A stretch of DNA of 64,000 bases, from assembly GCA_938040055.1 (NCBI GenBank), contig CALHWY010000013.1, forward strand, positions 1 through 64,000, given 5' to 3'. Numbering within the stretch: the stretch's first letter is position 1; the number at the start of each line of letters is the position of its first letter. A program made the translations under genes and the position numbers. The notes beneath the pieces were generated by a model that saw nothing but the letters and a program-made list of their open reading frames with translations, had not been told where the DNA came from and ran no database searches. Origin of the DNA: an uncultured Endomicrobiia bacterium. Its GTDB lineage: Bacteria > Elusimicrobiota > Endomicrobiia > Endomicrobiales > Endomicrobiaceae. This document shows, in pieces, positions 7,388-15,415 of this stretch.

Positions 7388-8716
7388 TTATAAATAACCG
7401 TATTTTTTATTTTTGGCGAAAACAAAACCCAATGACAAAAAAAGCGCCGCTGCTTCCGCAGCCGGTACGGAAAGCCATATGCCGTCTATGCCTGCGAATT
7501 TCGGCAGTATGACGATGCCCGCCGCGATAAAAATAAAAGTTCTGGCAAAAGAGATGACCGCTGAAACTTCTCCGTTCGAAAGCGCGGTAAACAGGGCCGA
7601 GGCGAATATGTTGAACCCCGCAAAAATATAAGCCGCGGAAAAAAGTATAAATCCGTTTGCCGCCGCGGCGTATACCGGCGAATTTTCTTTGAAAAATATT
7701 CCGGCTATGCGGTAAGAAAATGAAATAGAAAATAAAAAAACCGCCAAAGAAGCAAAAACGATAAAGTTTACGCATATATGAAAAACTCTTTTGAGCATTT
7801 TGAAGTTTTTCATGCCGTAATTATAGCTGATGACGGGAGCTACGGCGTTTGAAAAGCCGAGAAACAGCGATATAAATAGAAACTGGGTATAAAGAGCGGC
7901 CGTTACGGCTGCGACCCCGGCCTCCCCCAAAAATTTCATCATAGAGATATTGAACATGAATGTGGTTATGCTTGAGGCCAGATTTGCCACCATTTCGGAA
8001 GAGCCGTTGATGCATGCCTGAACAAGAACCCGCGGGTCGAACGCGGGTTTTGCAAAATATAAAGGTTTGTCTCTGATAATAAAAAAAACCGTGCCCGTAA
8101 TAACCGGAATCAGGCATCCCGCGGCCGTCGCCCAGGCCGCTCCTTTAATGCCCATAGCCAGAACCGCTATAAAAAAATAGTCCAGTGCGGCATTTGTAAG
8201 CCCGGCGGCGACGGTTACCGCAAGGCCTATTAAAGGGCGTCCGGCTGTCACGAAAAAAAATTCGTACATAACCTGCATTACTATGGCGGGGAAAAAAAGC
8301 ATTATTATTTTCAAATAATCCCTGCAATACGGAAAAAGCCTGTCGCTGGCGCCGAAAAACTTTATCAAAGCGTCCGTATTCGCCGCTCCGGCGGCCGCGA
8401 GAATGCAGCTTGCGGTTATTGCGCCGCACATTATCAGGGAAAAATTTTCTCTCGCCCGCGCCGGATCGCCTTCTCCCATTTTTTTTGCGATTATAGCCGA
8501 ACCGCCCGAAGCCAGCATTATCCCTATTCCCATCACAACCGTCATCGCCGGGAAAACTATGTTGATCGCGGCAAGAGCGTCTGAATTGATGAATCTTGCG
8601 ACGAAAAATCCGTCGATAATGGAATAAAGAGCGACAAAAATCATTGCCGCCGAAGAAGGAAAGACGAACTTTAAAAGCGATTTCGGAGTAAACTCTTTTT
8701 CCAGAGGATTTTTCAT
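7388..8716 (-). CDS. MATE family multidrug/Na+ antiporter
   Basis: 442 residues, the normal length for the family, with twelve hydrophobic segments in two halves. The N-terminus (PSSAAMIFVALYSIIDGFFV, then the GIGIMLASGGSAIIAKKMGEGD loop) is characteristic of MatE proteins. Expected role: export of cationic drugs or metabolites across the inner membrane by Na+ or H+ antiport. It starts 11 nt after the lipoprotein gene and lacks a strong ribosome binding site of its own, so coupling is likely. Substrate unknown. Confidence 0.9.
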   Translation of the reverse strand: MKNPLEKEFTPKSLLKFVFPSSAAMIFVALYSIIDGFFVARFINSDALAAINIVFPAMTVVMGIGIMLASGGSAIIAKKMGEGDPARARENFSLIMCGAITASCILAAAGAANTDALIKFFGASDRLFPYCRDYLKIIMLFFPAIVMQVMYEFFFVTAGRPLIGLAVTVAAGLTNAALDYFFIAVLAMGIKGAAWATAAGCLIPVITGTVFFIIRDKPLYFAKPAFDPRVLVQACINGSSEMVANLASSITTFMFNISMMKFLGEAGVAAVTAALYTQFLFISLFLGFSNAVAPVISYNYGMKNFKMLKRVFHICVNFIVFASLAVFLFSISFSYRIAGIFFKENSPVYAAAANGFILFSAAYIFAGFNIFASALFTALSNGEVSAVISFARTFIFIAAGIVILPKFAGIDGIWLSVPAAEAAALFLSLGFVFAKNKKYGYL

Positions 8717-8727
8717 ATGTTTTTGTG

Positions 8728-9252
8728 TCAGTTAACTTTTACCGACTCTATTATTTTTCTTAAAATCCGTTCATATTGCCCGTATTTTCCGGACGGAACG
8801 CTCTGCAGCGCTATAAGCAATACTTCCGGATTGCCGTAAAAATCGACGGAGGAAAAGATAAGAGTCTTCCTTGTATTATCTTTTTCGGCCGCGCCGCATA
8901 TTATGCGTCTTATATATTTGCCGCCGGTAACATAGATCTCTTCTTCTTCGGCTCTTTCGAAAGATTTCATTTCAGCGACCGCCTCGTCAATGAAGATTTC
9001 CAGCAAAGTCGCGGAATCCGCCGTTTCGGCGAGATCTTCCGTCCTGTATGAAAAAAACGCCGTTTCAGCGCTTTTATCCTTTGAAACGCATTGAAACACG
9101 GCTTGTGCCCGTGAAGAAGTTTTTTTAAACTTTTTCGGCACGGATACCGTAAAGACTTTATCGGCTGTCATATAATCGCTTTGCTCTTTGCAGGCGGACA
9201 GCGGGAACATGAAAACCGTAAATATTATGATGTAGGCGGCATATGATTTCAT
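8728..9252 (-). CDS. Predicted lipoprotein, unknown function
   Basis: 174 residues. The signal sequence ends in a lipobox (FPLSAC, acylated Cys21). The mature part begins with DKVFTVSVPKKFKK, a pattern reminiscent of PsbP-like domains, and continues as alternating strands and helices. I do not recognise a defined family. Co-transcribed with the MATE exporter downstream, so perhaps an envelope accessory to it. Divergent from argF. Confidence 0.65.
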   Translation of the reverse strand: MKSYAAYIIIFTVFMFPLSACKEQSDYMTADKVFTVSVPKKFKKTSSRAQAVFQCVSKDKSAETAFFSYRTEDLAETADSATLLEIFIDEAVAEMKSFERAEEEEIYVTGGKYIRRIICGAAEKDNTRKTLIFSSVDFYGNPEVLLIALQSVPSGKYGQYERILRKIIESVKVN

Positions 9253-9304
9253 TGCGGATTATTTCCCCGGAAAATTTTAGCATATTTATTTTGAAGCGCG
9301 AAAA

Positions 9305-9333
9305 TTGATTTAATGTTCCTATTTTGGTAAAAT
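9305..9333 (+). promoter_or_regulatory. Extended -10 promoter for the argF operon
   Basis: TTGATT (9305-9310), 17-nt spacer, TAAAAT (9328-9333) preceded by TGG. The leader of about 40 nt contains a TTCAG/CTGAA stem-loop at 9339-9354. No clear arginine operator is visible. Confidence 0.65.
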
Positions 9334-9381
9334 CAAAGTTCAGTTTTTACTGAAAAAATAAAAAAAGCAGAGATGGTTAAC

Positions 9382-10308
9382 ATGGCAAAAAAAGACATTC
9401 TTTCAATTTACGATTTATCCGCAAAAGAGATAAAATCGCTGTTAAATAAGGCTTTTGAGCTTAAAAGCAAAAAAAAGCATCTTACGGAGCTTACGGGTAA
9501 AACTTTAGGGCTGATTTTTGAAAAGCCGTCGACAAGAACGATGGTCTCATTTTCGGCCGCGATGGTGCAGCTGGGCGGTTTTCCCATTTTTCTCGATTCG
9601 CAAAACCTGCAGAGAAAAAGAGGAGAGTCCGTCCATGACACTGCGCTTGTCTTATCCGGATATGTCGACGGTCTTATGGTAAGGGCGTTTAAACATACGG
9701 ATGTCGAAGATTTTGCGAAATTTTCTTCCGTGCCCGTCATAAACGGGCTTACCGATTTTGAGCATCCCTGCCAGATTCTGGCCGATATAATGACGATAAT
9801 GGAACTGCACAAAATTAAAACGGCCGAAGGCCTTAAAAAACTTAAAATCGTGTTTATAGGCGACAGCAATAATATCGCCAATTCAATGCTTGCGGTTTCG
9901 GCGGTTTTGGGGCTTGATTTTACTTTGATATGCCCTAAGGAATATTCCCCTAAAAAAGCGCTTCTCGACAAAGCTTTGGAGCATACGGCGGGCAGCGGCG
10001 CCGAAATAAAGATAACAAGCGACGTAAACGCCGCCAAAAACGCCGATGTTCTTTATACCGACGTCTGGACTTCAATGGGGGCCGAAGCCGAAGAAAAGAA
10101 AAGAAGAAAAGCTTTTGCTCCTTATCAGATAAACGCGGACTTGGTTAAAAAAGCGTCTGCCAAATGCATGGTTTTGCACTGTCTGCCGGCTGTAAGGGGA
10201 GAGGAAATTACCGCGGATATAATGGACAAGTACGAATACAGCATATTTACGCAGGCCGCAAACAGGCTTCACGCCCAGAAAGCCGTGTTGCTGTATCTTT
10301 TAAAATAA
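9382..10308 (+). CDS. argF: Ornithine carbamoyltransferase
   Basis: Transfers the carbamoyl group of carbamoyl phosphate to ornithine to give citrulline, in arginine biosynthesis. All family signatures are present: STRT (50-53) for carbamoyl phosphate, HPCQ (128-131), DVWTSMG (227-233) and HCLPA (266-270) for ornithine. 308 residues from ATG 9382; another ATG three codons upstream (9373) is possible, but the chosen one fits the family N-terminus (KKDILSIYDLS) and ribosome-binding-site spacing better. First gene of a five-gene run ending with maf; no other arginine gene is in view. Confidence 0.95.
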   Translation: MAKKDILSIYDLSAKEIKSLLNKAFELKSKKKHLTELTGKTLGLIFEKPSTRTMVSFSAAMVQLGGFPIFLDSQNLQRKRGESVHDTALVLSGYVDGLMVRAFKHTDVEDFAKFSSVPVINGLTDFEHPCQILADIMTIMELHKIKTAEGLKKLKIVFIGDSNNIANSMLAVSAVLGLDFTLICPKEYSPKKALLDKALEHTAGSGAEIKITSDVNAAKNADVLYTDVWTSMGAEAEEKKRRKAFAPYQINADLVKKASAKCMVLHCLPAVRGEEITADIMDKYEYSIFTQAANRLHAQKAVLLYLLK

Positions 10309-10312
10309 ATTT

Positions 10313-10807
10313 ATGAAAATTTCGCAAAAAGCTTTTATCAGCCGTCACAGCGTTGTCAGCGGAAATGTGGAAATAGGAGACCGCGTTTCCGTATGGCCTA
10401 AAGCCGTCATCAGAGGCGATATCGAATATATTGAAATTGCGCAAAATTCCAATGTGCAGGACGGTTGCGTGCTGCATCCCAATCACGGAAAGCCGGTAAT
10501 AATCGGCAAAAACGTTACCGTGGGGCATAATGCCGTGGTGCACGGCTGCAAGATCGGGGATAATTGTCTTATAGGAATGGGCGCGATTATTCTTGACGGC
10601 GTTACGGTGGAAGATAACTGCATAATAGCGGCGGGTTCTCTGGTTTCTCCGGGGAAGACCGTTAAAAAAGGAACTCTCTGGATGGGTTTTCCGGCAAAGT
10701 TTTGCCGGGACCTTACCGAACAGGACTTAAAAAGCATTGCCGACAACGCGGACGAATATGTCCTGCTGGCGCAAAAAGCGCAGAGCGCGAAAGAAGATTT
10801 TATCTGA
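10313..10807 (+). CDS. Gamma-carbonic-anhydrase family hexapeptide-repeat protein
   Basis: 164 residues of left-handed beta-helix hexapeptide repeats in the YrdA/PaaY/gamma-carbonic-anhydrase group. Candidate metal ligands are the histidines in VLHPNHG (55-58) and VGHNAVVHGC (72 and 77), as in the family. Expected to form a trimer with metal at the subunit interface; carbonic anhydrase activity is possible but many relatives have none proven. It starts 4 nt after argF. Carbonic anhydrase beside carbamoyl-phosphate chemistry would make sense, but this is inference. Confidence 0.85.
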   Translation: MKISQKAFISRHSVVSGNVEIGDRVSVWPKAVIRGDIEYIEIAQNSNVQDGCVLHPNHGKPVIIGKNVTVGHNAVVHGCKIGDNCLIGMGAIILDGVTVEDNCIIAAGSLVSPGKTVKKGTLWMGFPAKFCRDLTEQDLKSIADNADEYVLLAQKAQSAKEDFI

Positions 10808-10822
10808 AACTTTCCTAAAAAT

Positions 10823-11146
10823 ATGAAAAAATCCGGATATATTATCGTTTTTGTTACGGTTCCAGACAGGAAGACGGCCGGTAAAATAGTTAAAGCCGTT
10901 TTGGAAAACAAGCTTGCCGCTTGCGTTAATTTGATAAGCGGAGCGGAGTCTTTTTATTGGTGGGAAGGCAGGACGCGGCGTTCGAAAGAGATTTTGCTGA
11001 TAATGAAAACCGTCGCAAAAAAATTCGCTCTTTTAAAAAAGTGCGTGCAAGAAAGGCACCCGTATGAAGTGCCCGAGATAATATCCGCGCAGATAGCGGA
11101 AGGAAATAAAGATTATCTCGGCTGGATAGAAAAATATGCGGGATAA
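10823..11146 (+). CDS. cutA: Divalent-cation tolerance protein CutA
   Basis: 107 residues, the normal length. The ferredoxin-like trimeric CutA fold is recognisable from FVTVPDRKTAGKIVKAV, ENKLAACVN and the SFYWWEG strand, and ends with HPYEVPEII. Linked in E. coli to copper tolerance; the biochemical role is still unclear. Its end overlaps the AmrS gene by 11 nt. Confidence 0.93.
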   Translation: MKKSGYIIVFVTVPDRKTAGKIVKAVLENKLAACVNLISGAESFYWWEGRTRRSKEILLIMKTVAKKFALLKKCVQERHPYEVPEIISAQIAEGNKDYLGWIEKYAG

Positions 11147-12128
11147 AACGGCTTTATACTGGGATAAACGGGGAGACAAAATCTTTTGCGGGCTTTGCCC
11201 GCAGGAATGCGTTATCGGCGACGGGATGTCGGGCTTATGCGGCGCCAGACAAAATCTCAAAGACAGGCTGGTTTCCAAATCTTACGGCATTCTTTCCGCG
11301 GTAAATATCGACCCGGTCGAGAAAAAGCCTTTGTATCATTTTTATCCGGGCAGCAAGACTTTGTCTTTCGGCAGTTTCGGCTGTAATCTGAAATGCCGTT
11401 TTTGCCAGAACTTTTCGATTTCCTTTTCGGAACCCGCCGGAGATATAAGGCTTACCCCCCGGGAAGCGCTTAGCTTCGCTTATGAAAAAAATATAAAACT
11501 GATTTCTTATACTTATAATGAGCCCTTGACCAATTATGAATGGGTTTTTGAAATGTCCGAGCTTGCCGGAAAAAACGGAATATCGAATATTCTTGTGACA
11601 AACGGGTATATCAATGAAAAGCCCCTTAAAAAACTCGCGAAATATATTGATGCCGCAAATATTGATCTTAAAGCTTTTGACGATGATTTTTATAAAAGGA
11701 TATGCGGCGGAACCCTGCTTCCGGTTCTTAAAACCATAGAGCTTTTGGCGGAATTGAAAGTTCATACCGAGATAACAAATCTGGTAATTGACGGGGAAAA
11801 TGAAGATGAAGGAAATTTTTTCGGGCTTGTTAATTTTATAGCGGGCATAAGCGATGAGATTCCTCTTCATTTGTCGCGCTGTTTTTCCAATAAGAACTTT
11901 GCGGTCGCCCACACAAGAAAAGAAACTCTGATGAAATTTTACAATACGGCGAAAAGCAAACTTAAATATGTTTATTTGGCAAACTCCGACAGTCCGGAAT
12001 ACGGAACCACATACTGCGGGAATTGTTCTTTTCCCATTATCGAAAGAATAGGTTATGACGTTAAAATCAACTGTGAAAATCCGGGCATTTGCCCAAAGTG
12101 CGCGGCGGAAAATAATATAATAGCATGA
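11136..12128 (+). CDS. amrS: AmmeMemoRadiSam-type radical SAM enzyme (AmrS)
   Basis: 330 residues, PflA-like. The radical SAM cluster motif is C83-x3-C87-x2-C90 (CNLKCRFCQN). Extra cysteine pairs flank it: CGLCPQEC and GLCGAR at the N-terminus, and CGNC and CPKC near the C-terminus, as in the AmmeMemoRadiSam subgroup rather than true pyruvate-formate-lyase activases. The usual partners (AMMECR1 and Memo domain proteins) are absent from the window. The reaction is unknown. Overlaps cutA by 11 nt and maf by 4 nt. Confidence 0.87.
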   Translation: MRDKTALYWDKRGDKIFCGLCPQECVIGDGMSGLCGARQNLKDRLVSKSYGILSAVNIDPVEKKPLYHFYPGSKTLSFGSFGCNLKCRFCQNFSISFSEPAGDIRLTPREALSFAYEKNIKLISYTYNEPLTNYEWVFEMSELAGKNGISNILVTNGYINEKPLKKLAKYIDAANIDLKAFDDDFYKRICGGTLLPVLKTIELLAELKVHTEITNLVIDGENEDEGNFFGLVNFIAGISDEIPLHLSRCFSNKNFAVAHTRKETLMKFYNTAKSKLKYVYLANSDSPEYGTTYCGNCSFPIIERIGYDVKINCENPGICPKCAAENNIIA

Positions 12129-12715
12129 AAAAAAACATTATACTGGCGTCGGCTTCCGCGAGAAGAATATCTTTGCTTAAGGAATGGGGCTTGGAGATTG
12201 AATCCGTGCCCAGCGGCGTAGACGAAAGCACGAAACTTCGCAAACCTTCCTATATAGTAAAAGAACTTTCCTATCGAAAGTGCAAAGACATAGCTTCTAA
12301 AAGAGCCGCAAGCATTATCATCGCCGCGGATACCATAGTCGTTTTAAACGGCAGGATTATAGGAAAGCCTAAAGACCGGCATGAGTGCGAGTCCGTTTTA
12401 AGAGAACTTAACGGCAGCGTTCATAAAGTTTATACTGGCGTGGCCGTAATAGACAATACCAACGGCAAACAATCGGTTTTTTACGACTGTGCGGGAGTCA
12501 AGATGAGAAAACTTCCCGAAAGAGAGCTCAGTTTGCTTTTCGGAAAACACATGGACAAGGCGGGAGCTTACGCCGTTCAGGATAAAGACGACTCTTTTGT
12601 AGAAAAAGTATACGGAGATTACTATACCGTTGTGGGACTTCCTTATATAAAGCTTGCCGGAGAATTGCTTAAATTCGGCATCAGAATCACGTTGCCTCCA
12701 AAAGCGGTTTTTTGA
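12125..12715 (+). CDS. maf: Maf family nucleotide pyrophosphatase
   Basis: 196 residues. Hydrolyses non-canonical or excess nucleoside triphosphates (dTTP/UTP- or m7GTP-type) to monophosphates and is linked to septum inhibition. Motifs: LASASARR at the start, AADTIV, IGKPKD, VYTGVAV and the AGAYAVQDKD loop with GLPYIKL near the end. Which substrate subclass applies is not decided by these motifs alone. Last gene of the argF run, followed by a hairpin terminator. Confidence 0.93.
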   Translation: MKKNIILASASARRISLLKEWGLEIESVPSGVDESTKLRKPSYIVKELSYRKCKDIASKRAASIIIAADTIVVLNGRIIGKPKDRHECESVLRELNGSVHKVYTGVAVIDNTNGKQSVFYDCAGVKMRKLPERELSLLFGKHMDKAGAYAVQDKDDSFVEKVYGDYYTVVGLPYIKLAGELLKFGIRITLPPKAVF

Positions 12716-13133
12716 TAAAAATATATTTAAAATATTTACGGCAAGTCGGGAAAGTCCTTTTATGCCGCCGAGCAAAAAAACCAAAGCGCGCGCTTTGGTT
12801 TTCGTCATTTCCGATATTTCTGTTTGCAACGCTCAAAAGAAAAAGCTCTTTATATCCGAACAATATTATTTTAAGGCTGCTTTTTTCAATTTATTCTAAC
12901 AAAAAGAAAATACGGGCTTATACGTCCGTAAAAGCCGCGGCAAAACATTTTAATTTATGTTTGAATACGGAAAAAAGGAAAGTTCCTGGATCGGCTGCGC
13001 AACGGCAATATCCTTTGCGGATTAAAGCTGCGCAAAAACAATAATAATTCCCGTCGCTGAAATTATACCCGCATACCGTGATATCGCGCTATCTTTTACA
13101 AAACAGGCCTGCGGCGGCTGACAGAAATCAAAT
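12716..13133. other. Convergent intergenic region
   Basis: Between the ends of maf (plus) and the SurA_N gene (minus). Apart from the terminator at 12781-12802 I see no gene; short frames here translate to low-complexity basic peptides. Confidence 0.5.
12781..12802. terminator. Bidirectional terminator between convergent genes
   Basis: CCAAAGC/GCTTTGG stem with a GCGC loop at 12781-12798, flanked by seven A on the left and TTTTC on the right. The A-run gives the stronger U-tail on the minus strand, where it would stop the SurA_N operon; on the plus strand it follows maf. Confidence 0.7.
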
Positions 13134-13808
13134 TTAAATTTGTCTCAGAAATTTGTCATTGGTTACTATGTTAGAACGGCTCAATACTTCCGCAAACCAT
13201 TCATTAAGCAAAGCGTTTCCTTTTGTTCGCAAAAGCGTGTCTCTGCTTATATCCGCTCCGGCGGCAGAAGAGGCCTCTTTAAACTCGGAATCGCTTACCT
13301 TTACTGCTGAAGCGAGCAGAAGCTTCAGCTTTTCTCCCGAAATCTGCTTTCTTCTGAAATTTTCATAATCTTTCGGCGACATTTTAATCGAGTTGAGAAA
13401 GGCATAATATATGTTGGGGTCAAAATCTTTTTTTGCGTTTCTAAAAAGCGCCGAATTCTGGATATCGTTTCTGAGCTCGGTGTCTGAGACAAGGATTTTA
13501 TATTTTAAAGACTGCTGGTAAAAAAGTTCATCCTGCACGAGAGCCTGCACCGTTCTGAATTTGAGCCCTTCAAGCTGCTGAGGCGAAAGTTCTTCTTTTG
13601 CCGTATTTCTGTACATATTCAGCGAAGAATTGTAAAGAGAGGAAAAAAGCTTCATTGTTATTTTGGATCCGTTTACTTTTACGGCCGCGTCAAAATCCTT
13701 TGCCGGCCCGAAAAGATAAGCTCCTCCGCCCATAAAAGTGCCCGCCAAAAAAGCGATTACGGTTACAATAAAGATTTTGCGCATATGCTTTCTTAAAAAG
13801 TTCATCAT
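13134..13808 (-). CDS. Membrane-anchored SurA_N-domain protein, no PPIase domain
   Basis: 224 residues. An N-terminal membrane anchor (IFIVTVIAFLAGTFMGGGAY, about 12-31) is followed by a SurA/PpiD-type N-terminal chaperone domain: VKVNGSKITMKLF, then LKFRTVQALVQDELFYQQSL and ISDTEL-like segments. The parvulin prolyl-isomerase domain expected next in SurA or PpiD is missing; the protein ends after the chaperone helices. Probably a periplasmic-facing chaperone. Its ATGATG start overlaps the bactofilin stop, so it is coupled to the shape genes. Confidence 0.78.
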   Translation of the reverse strand: MMNFLRKHMRKIFIVTVIAFLAGTFMGGGAYLFGPAKDFDAAVKVNGSKITMKLFSSLYNSSLNMYRNTAKEELSPQQLEGLKFRTVQALVQDELFYQQSLKYKILVSDTELRNDIQNSALFRNAKKDFDPNIYYAFLNSIKMSPKDYENFRRKQISGEKLKLLLASAVKVSDSEFKEASSAAGADISRDTLLRTKGNALLNEWFAEVLSRSNIVTNDKFLRQI

Positions 13809-14185
13809 TTGGCTTTTTCTCCGCTTTTATTATCATCAGATTTAAACATCTGGCTTTTGCCTTCAAAAAACGCGCCTTCCGCTATTGTAAGAATATTTGT
13901 TTCAATATCTCCGTACATTTTTGCTTTCGTCATTATTTCAATGCCCGTGGGAGCTTTTATATTTCCGTGAACCGTGCCTCCGATTATTACAAGTTCGGCT
14001 GAAATATCGCCTTCAATAACGGCCTCGGCTCCGATAAACACTCCTGCGGACGAATCGATTTTTCCGGAAAACTTTCCGTCAATTTTAATGCCGCGGTCGG
14101 TTTTGATATTTCCTTCAAAGGAGGCGTTAGGCCCTATCAGCGTCTCTATGTTCTCATGCAAATCTTTTGAGTTTTTTTTCATCAT
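13805..14185 (-). CDS. Bactofilin
   Basis: 126 residues, a compact polymer-forming beta-helix protein. Repeats such as ASFEGNIKTDRGIKIDGKFSG, GVFIGAEAVIEGDI and KAKMYGDIETNILTIAEGA match the bactofilin core, with short polar tails. Bactofilins assemble into membrane-associated filaments that position cell-wall enzymes. The start overlaps the end of the M23 endopeptidase gene by 32 nt; this pairing is a widespread shape-control module (compare CcmA with Csd-type endopeptidases). Confidence 0.92.
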   Translation of the reverse strand: MMKKNSKDLHENIETLIGPNASFEGNIKTDRGIKIDGKFSGKIDSSAGVFIGAEAVIEGDISAELVIIGGTVHGNIKAPTGIEIMTKAKMYGDIETNILTIAEGAFFEGKSQMFKSDDNKSGEKAK

Positions 14186-15149
14186 ACCTTTTCCTTTCCG
14201 ATTGAGTATAGAAATAATCCGATAAGTATGCTACGGGACTTACCGTTTTTCCTTTGTAGTGCACCTCATAATGCACGTGCGAGCCGGTGGCCGAACCCGT
14301 GCTTCCCATCTTTGCGATAATATCGCCCCTGTGAACGTACTGTCCGGATTTTACGAGAAGCTTTGCATTATGAGCATAGGCTGTTCTGTAATTATAGCCG
14401 TGGTCTATAACTGCTATATATCCGTACCCGGACTGCCATCCGGCAAAAATAACTCTTCCGTTTGCCGTGGCGTGTATGGGAGTGTTTTTTACATTTGCTA
14501 TATCAAGACCCGAATGGAAATCTTTGGACTTAAAAAAAGGATTGTATCTGAAACCGTAAGGGGAGGCGATTCTGCCTTCACAGGGCCAGCCTCTTGGAAT
14601 CGCCATAAACAAAGATCTCTGCTGTTTTATATGCGACATAATTTCGCCGTAGCTTGTTCTGATATAATCGTATTCTTTGTTTATTCTATATGTCTGGCGC
14701 GCGAGAAATTTATAATCTATCTTATCCATATTTCCGGAAAGTATTACGGACAAAGCGTTTGCCTGCGCTAAAGTCGGGCCGCCTTCTCCCGGATTTTGCA
14801 GAATGTCTTCTTCTATGATGGATTGTTTTGAATTCAGAGAAAGAAGAGAGCGTATTCTGTCGTCATTATTTCTGACTTTCTCTATGACATTTTTCGTTTT
14901 TTCCAGCTGGTTGGCGAAAAAGACAAGCCTTATTTTCATAATTTGATTGTCGGCTTTAGTCTTAATATAATCTATGTGCCGGCTGGCGAGATAGCCCGCC
15001 CAAAGCGTAAGCGATGTCCAAGAGACCATGCAAATTCCTAAAAACAACAAAGAAATGCTCATTTTCAGCGGTTTTATTTTTCCGTGAGGAATAAGCATTA
15101 TGGTTATCTTTCTTTTTAACTCTTTTCTGATTTTTGAAAAAACGCCCAT
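14154..15149 (-). CDS. M23 family murein endopeptidase, membrane-anchored
   Basis: 331 residues from the ATG at 15149; the frame is open further upstream, but a promoter lies there. Short cytoplasmic N-terminus, one TM helix (ISLLFLGICMVSWTSLTLWA, about 33-52), a coiled-coil-like periplasmic region (about 55-200), then a LytM/M23 domain: GRIASPYGFRYNPF, FHSGLDIAN (Zn ligands His and Asp), HATANGRVIFAGW, DHGYNYRTAYAHN and GSHVHYEVHYKG. Predicted to cut peptide cross-links in peptidoglycan and, with the bactofilin downstream, shape the cell. Confidence 0.93.
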   Translation of the reverse strand: MGVFSKIRKELKRKITIMLIPHGKIKPLKMSISLLFLGICMVSWTSLTLWAGYLASRHIDYIKTKADNQIMKIRLVFFANQLEKTKNVIEKVRNNDDRIRSLLSLNSKQSIIEEDILQNPGEGGPTLAQANALSVILSGNMDKIDYKFLARQTYRINKEYDYIRTSYGEIMSHIKQQRSLFMAIPRGWPCEGRIASPYGFRYNPFFKSKDFHSGLDIANVKNTPIHATANGRVIFAGWQSGYGYIAVIDHGYNYRTAYAHNAKLLVKSGQYVHRGDIIAKMGSTGSATGSHVHYEVHYKGKTVSPVAYLSDYFYTQSERKRYDEKKLKRFA

Positions 15150-15159
15150 AGTAACAAAA

Positions 15160-15188
15160 ATGGTACCATTAAAAAATATTGCTGTCAA
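15160..15188 (-). promoter_or_regulatory. Promoter for the M23-bactofilin-SurA_N operon
   Basis: On the minus strand TTGACA (15188-15183), 17-nt spacer, TACCAT (15165-15160). The start codon lies only 10 nt beyond the -10 box and no Shine-Dalgarno precedes it, so the mRNA would be leaderless or nearly so. The -10 match is moderate. Confidence 0.5.
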
Positions 15189-15261
15189 GAGAATTTTAGC
15201 TCACGGCAAAAGCCGCTGGTTTTGACAAAAAAAGGCTGTTTGGCGGCTCTTAAAAAAATAT

Positions 15262-15291
15262 TTGACAATATCAAATTGAAAATGTTATACT
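15262..15291 (+). promoter_or_regulatory. Strong sigma-70-type promoter for the TraB-like/MFS gene
   Basis: TTGACA (15262-15267), 18-nt spacer, TATACT (15286-15291). The 5' leader would be about 118 nt and contains a 14-nt palindrome centred near 15385 (TTAGTTTAAACTAA), which may be an operator or an RNA hairpin. Confidence 0.75.
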
Positions 15292-15415
15292 GACCTAACT
15301 TTTAATTCCCCTGCCTGTTTTCTTTGAACTTTTTTTGAAACAAAATAAAGAAACCGGGTGTTTTTTTAAAGGCGGAAGTTAGTTTAAACTAAAAAAATTA
15401 AAGAAGGCTAACGAT

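Noticed and set aside
7192..7425. 77-codon minus-strand frame before the MATE gene end
   Set aside because: Overlaps the MATE 3' end, has no ribosome binding site, and its Lys/Phe-rich product looks random.
9408..10037. 209-codon open frame opposite argF
   Set aside because: Ser/Leu-rich mirror of argF codons; no independent support.
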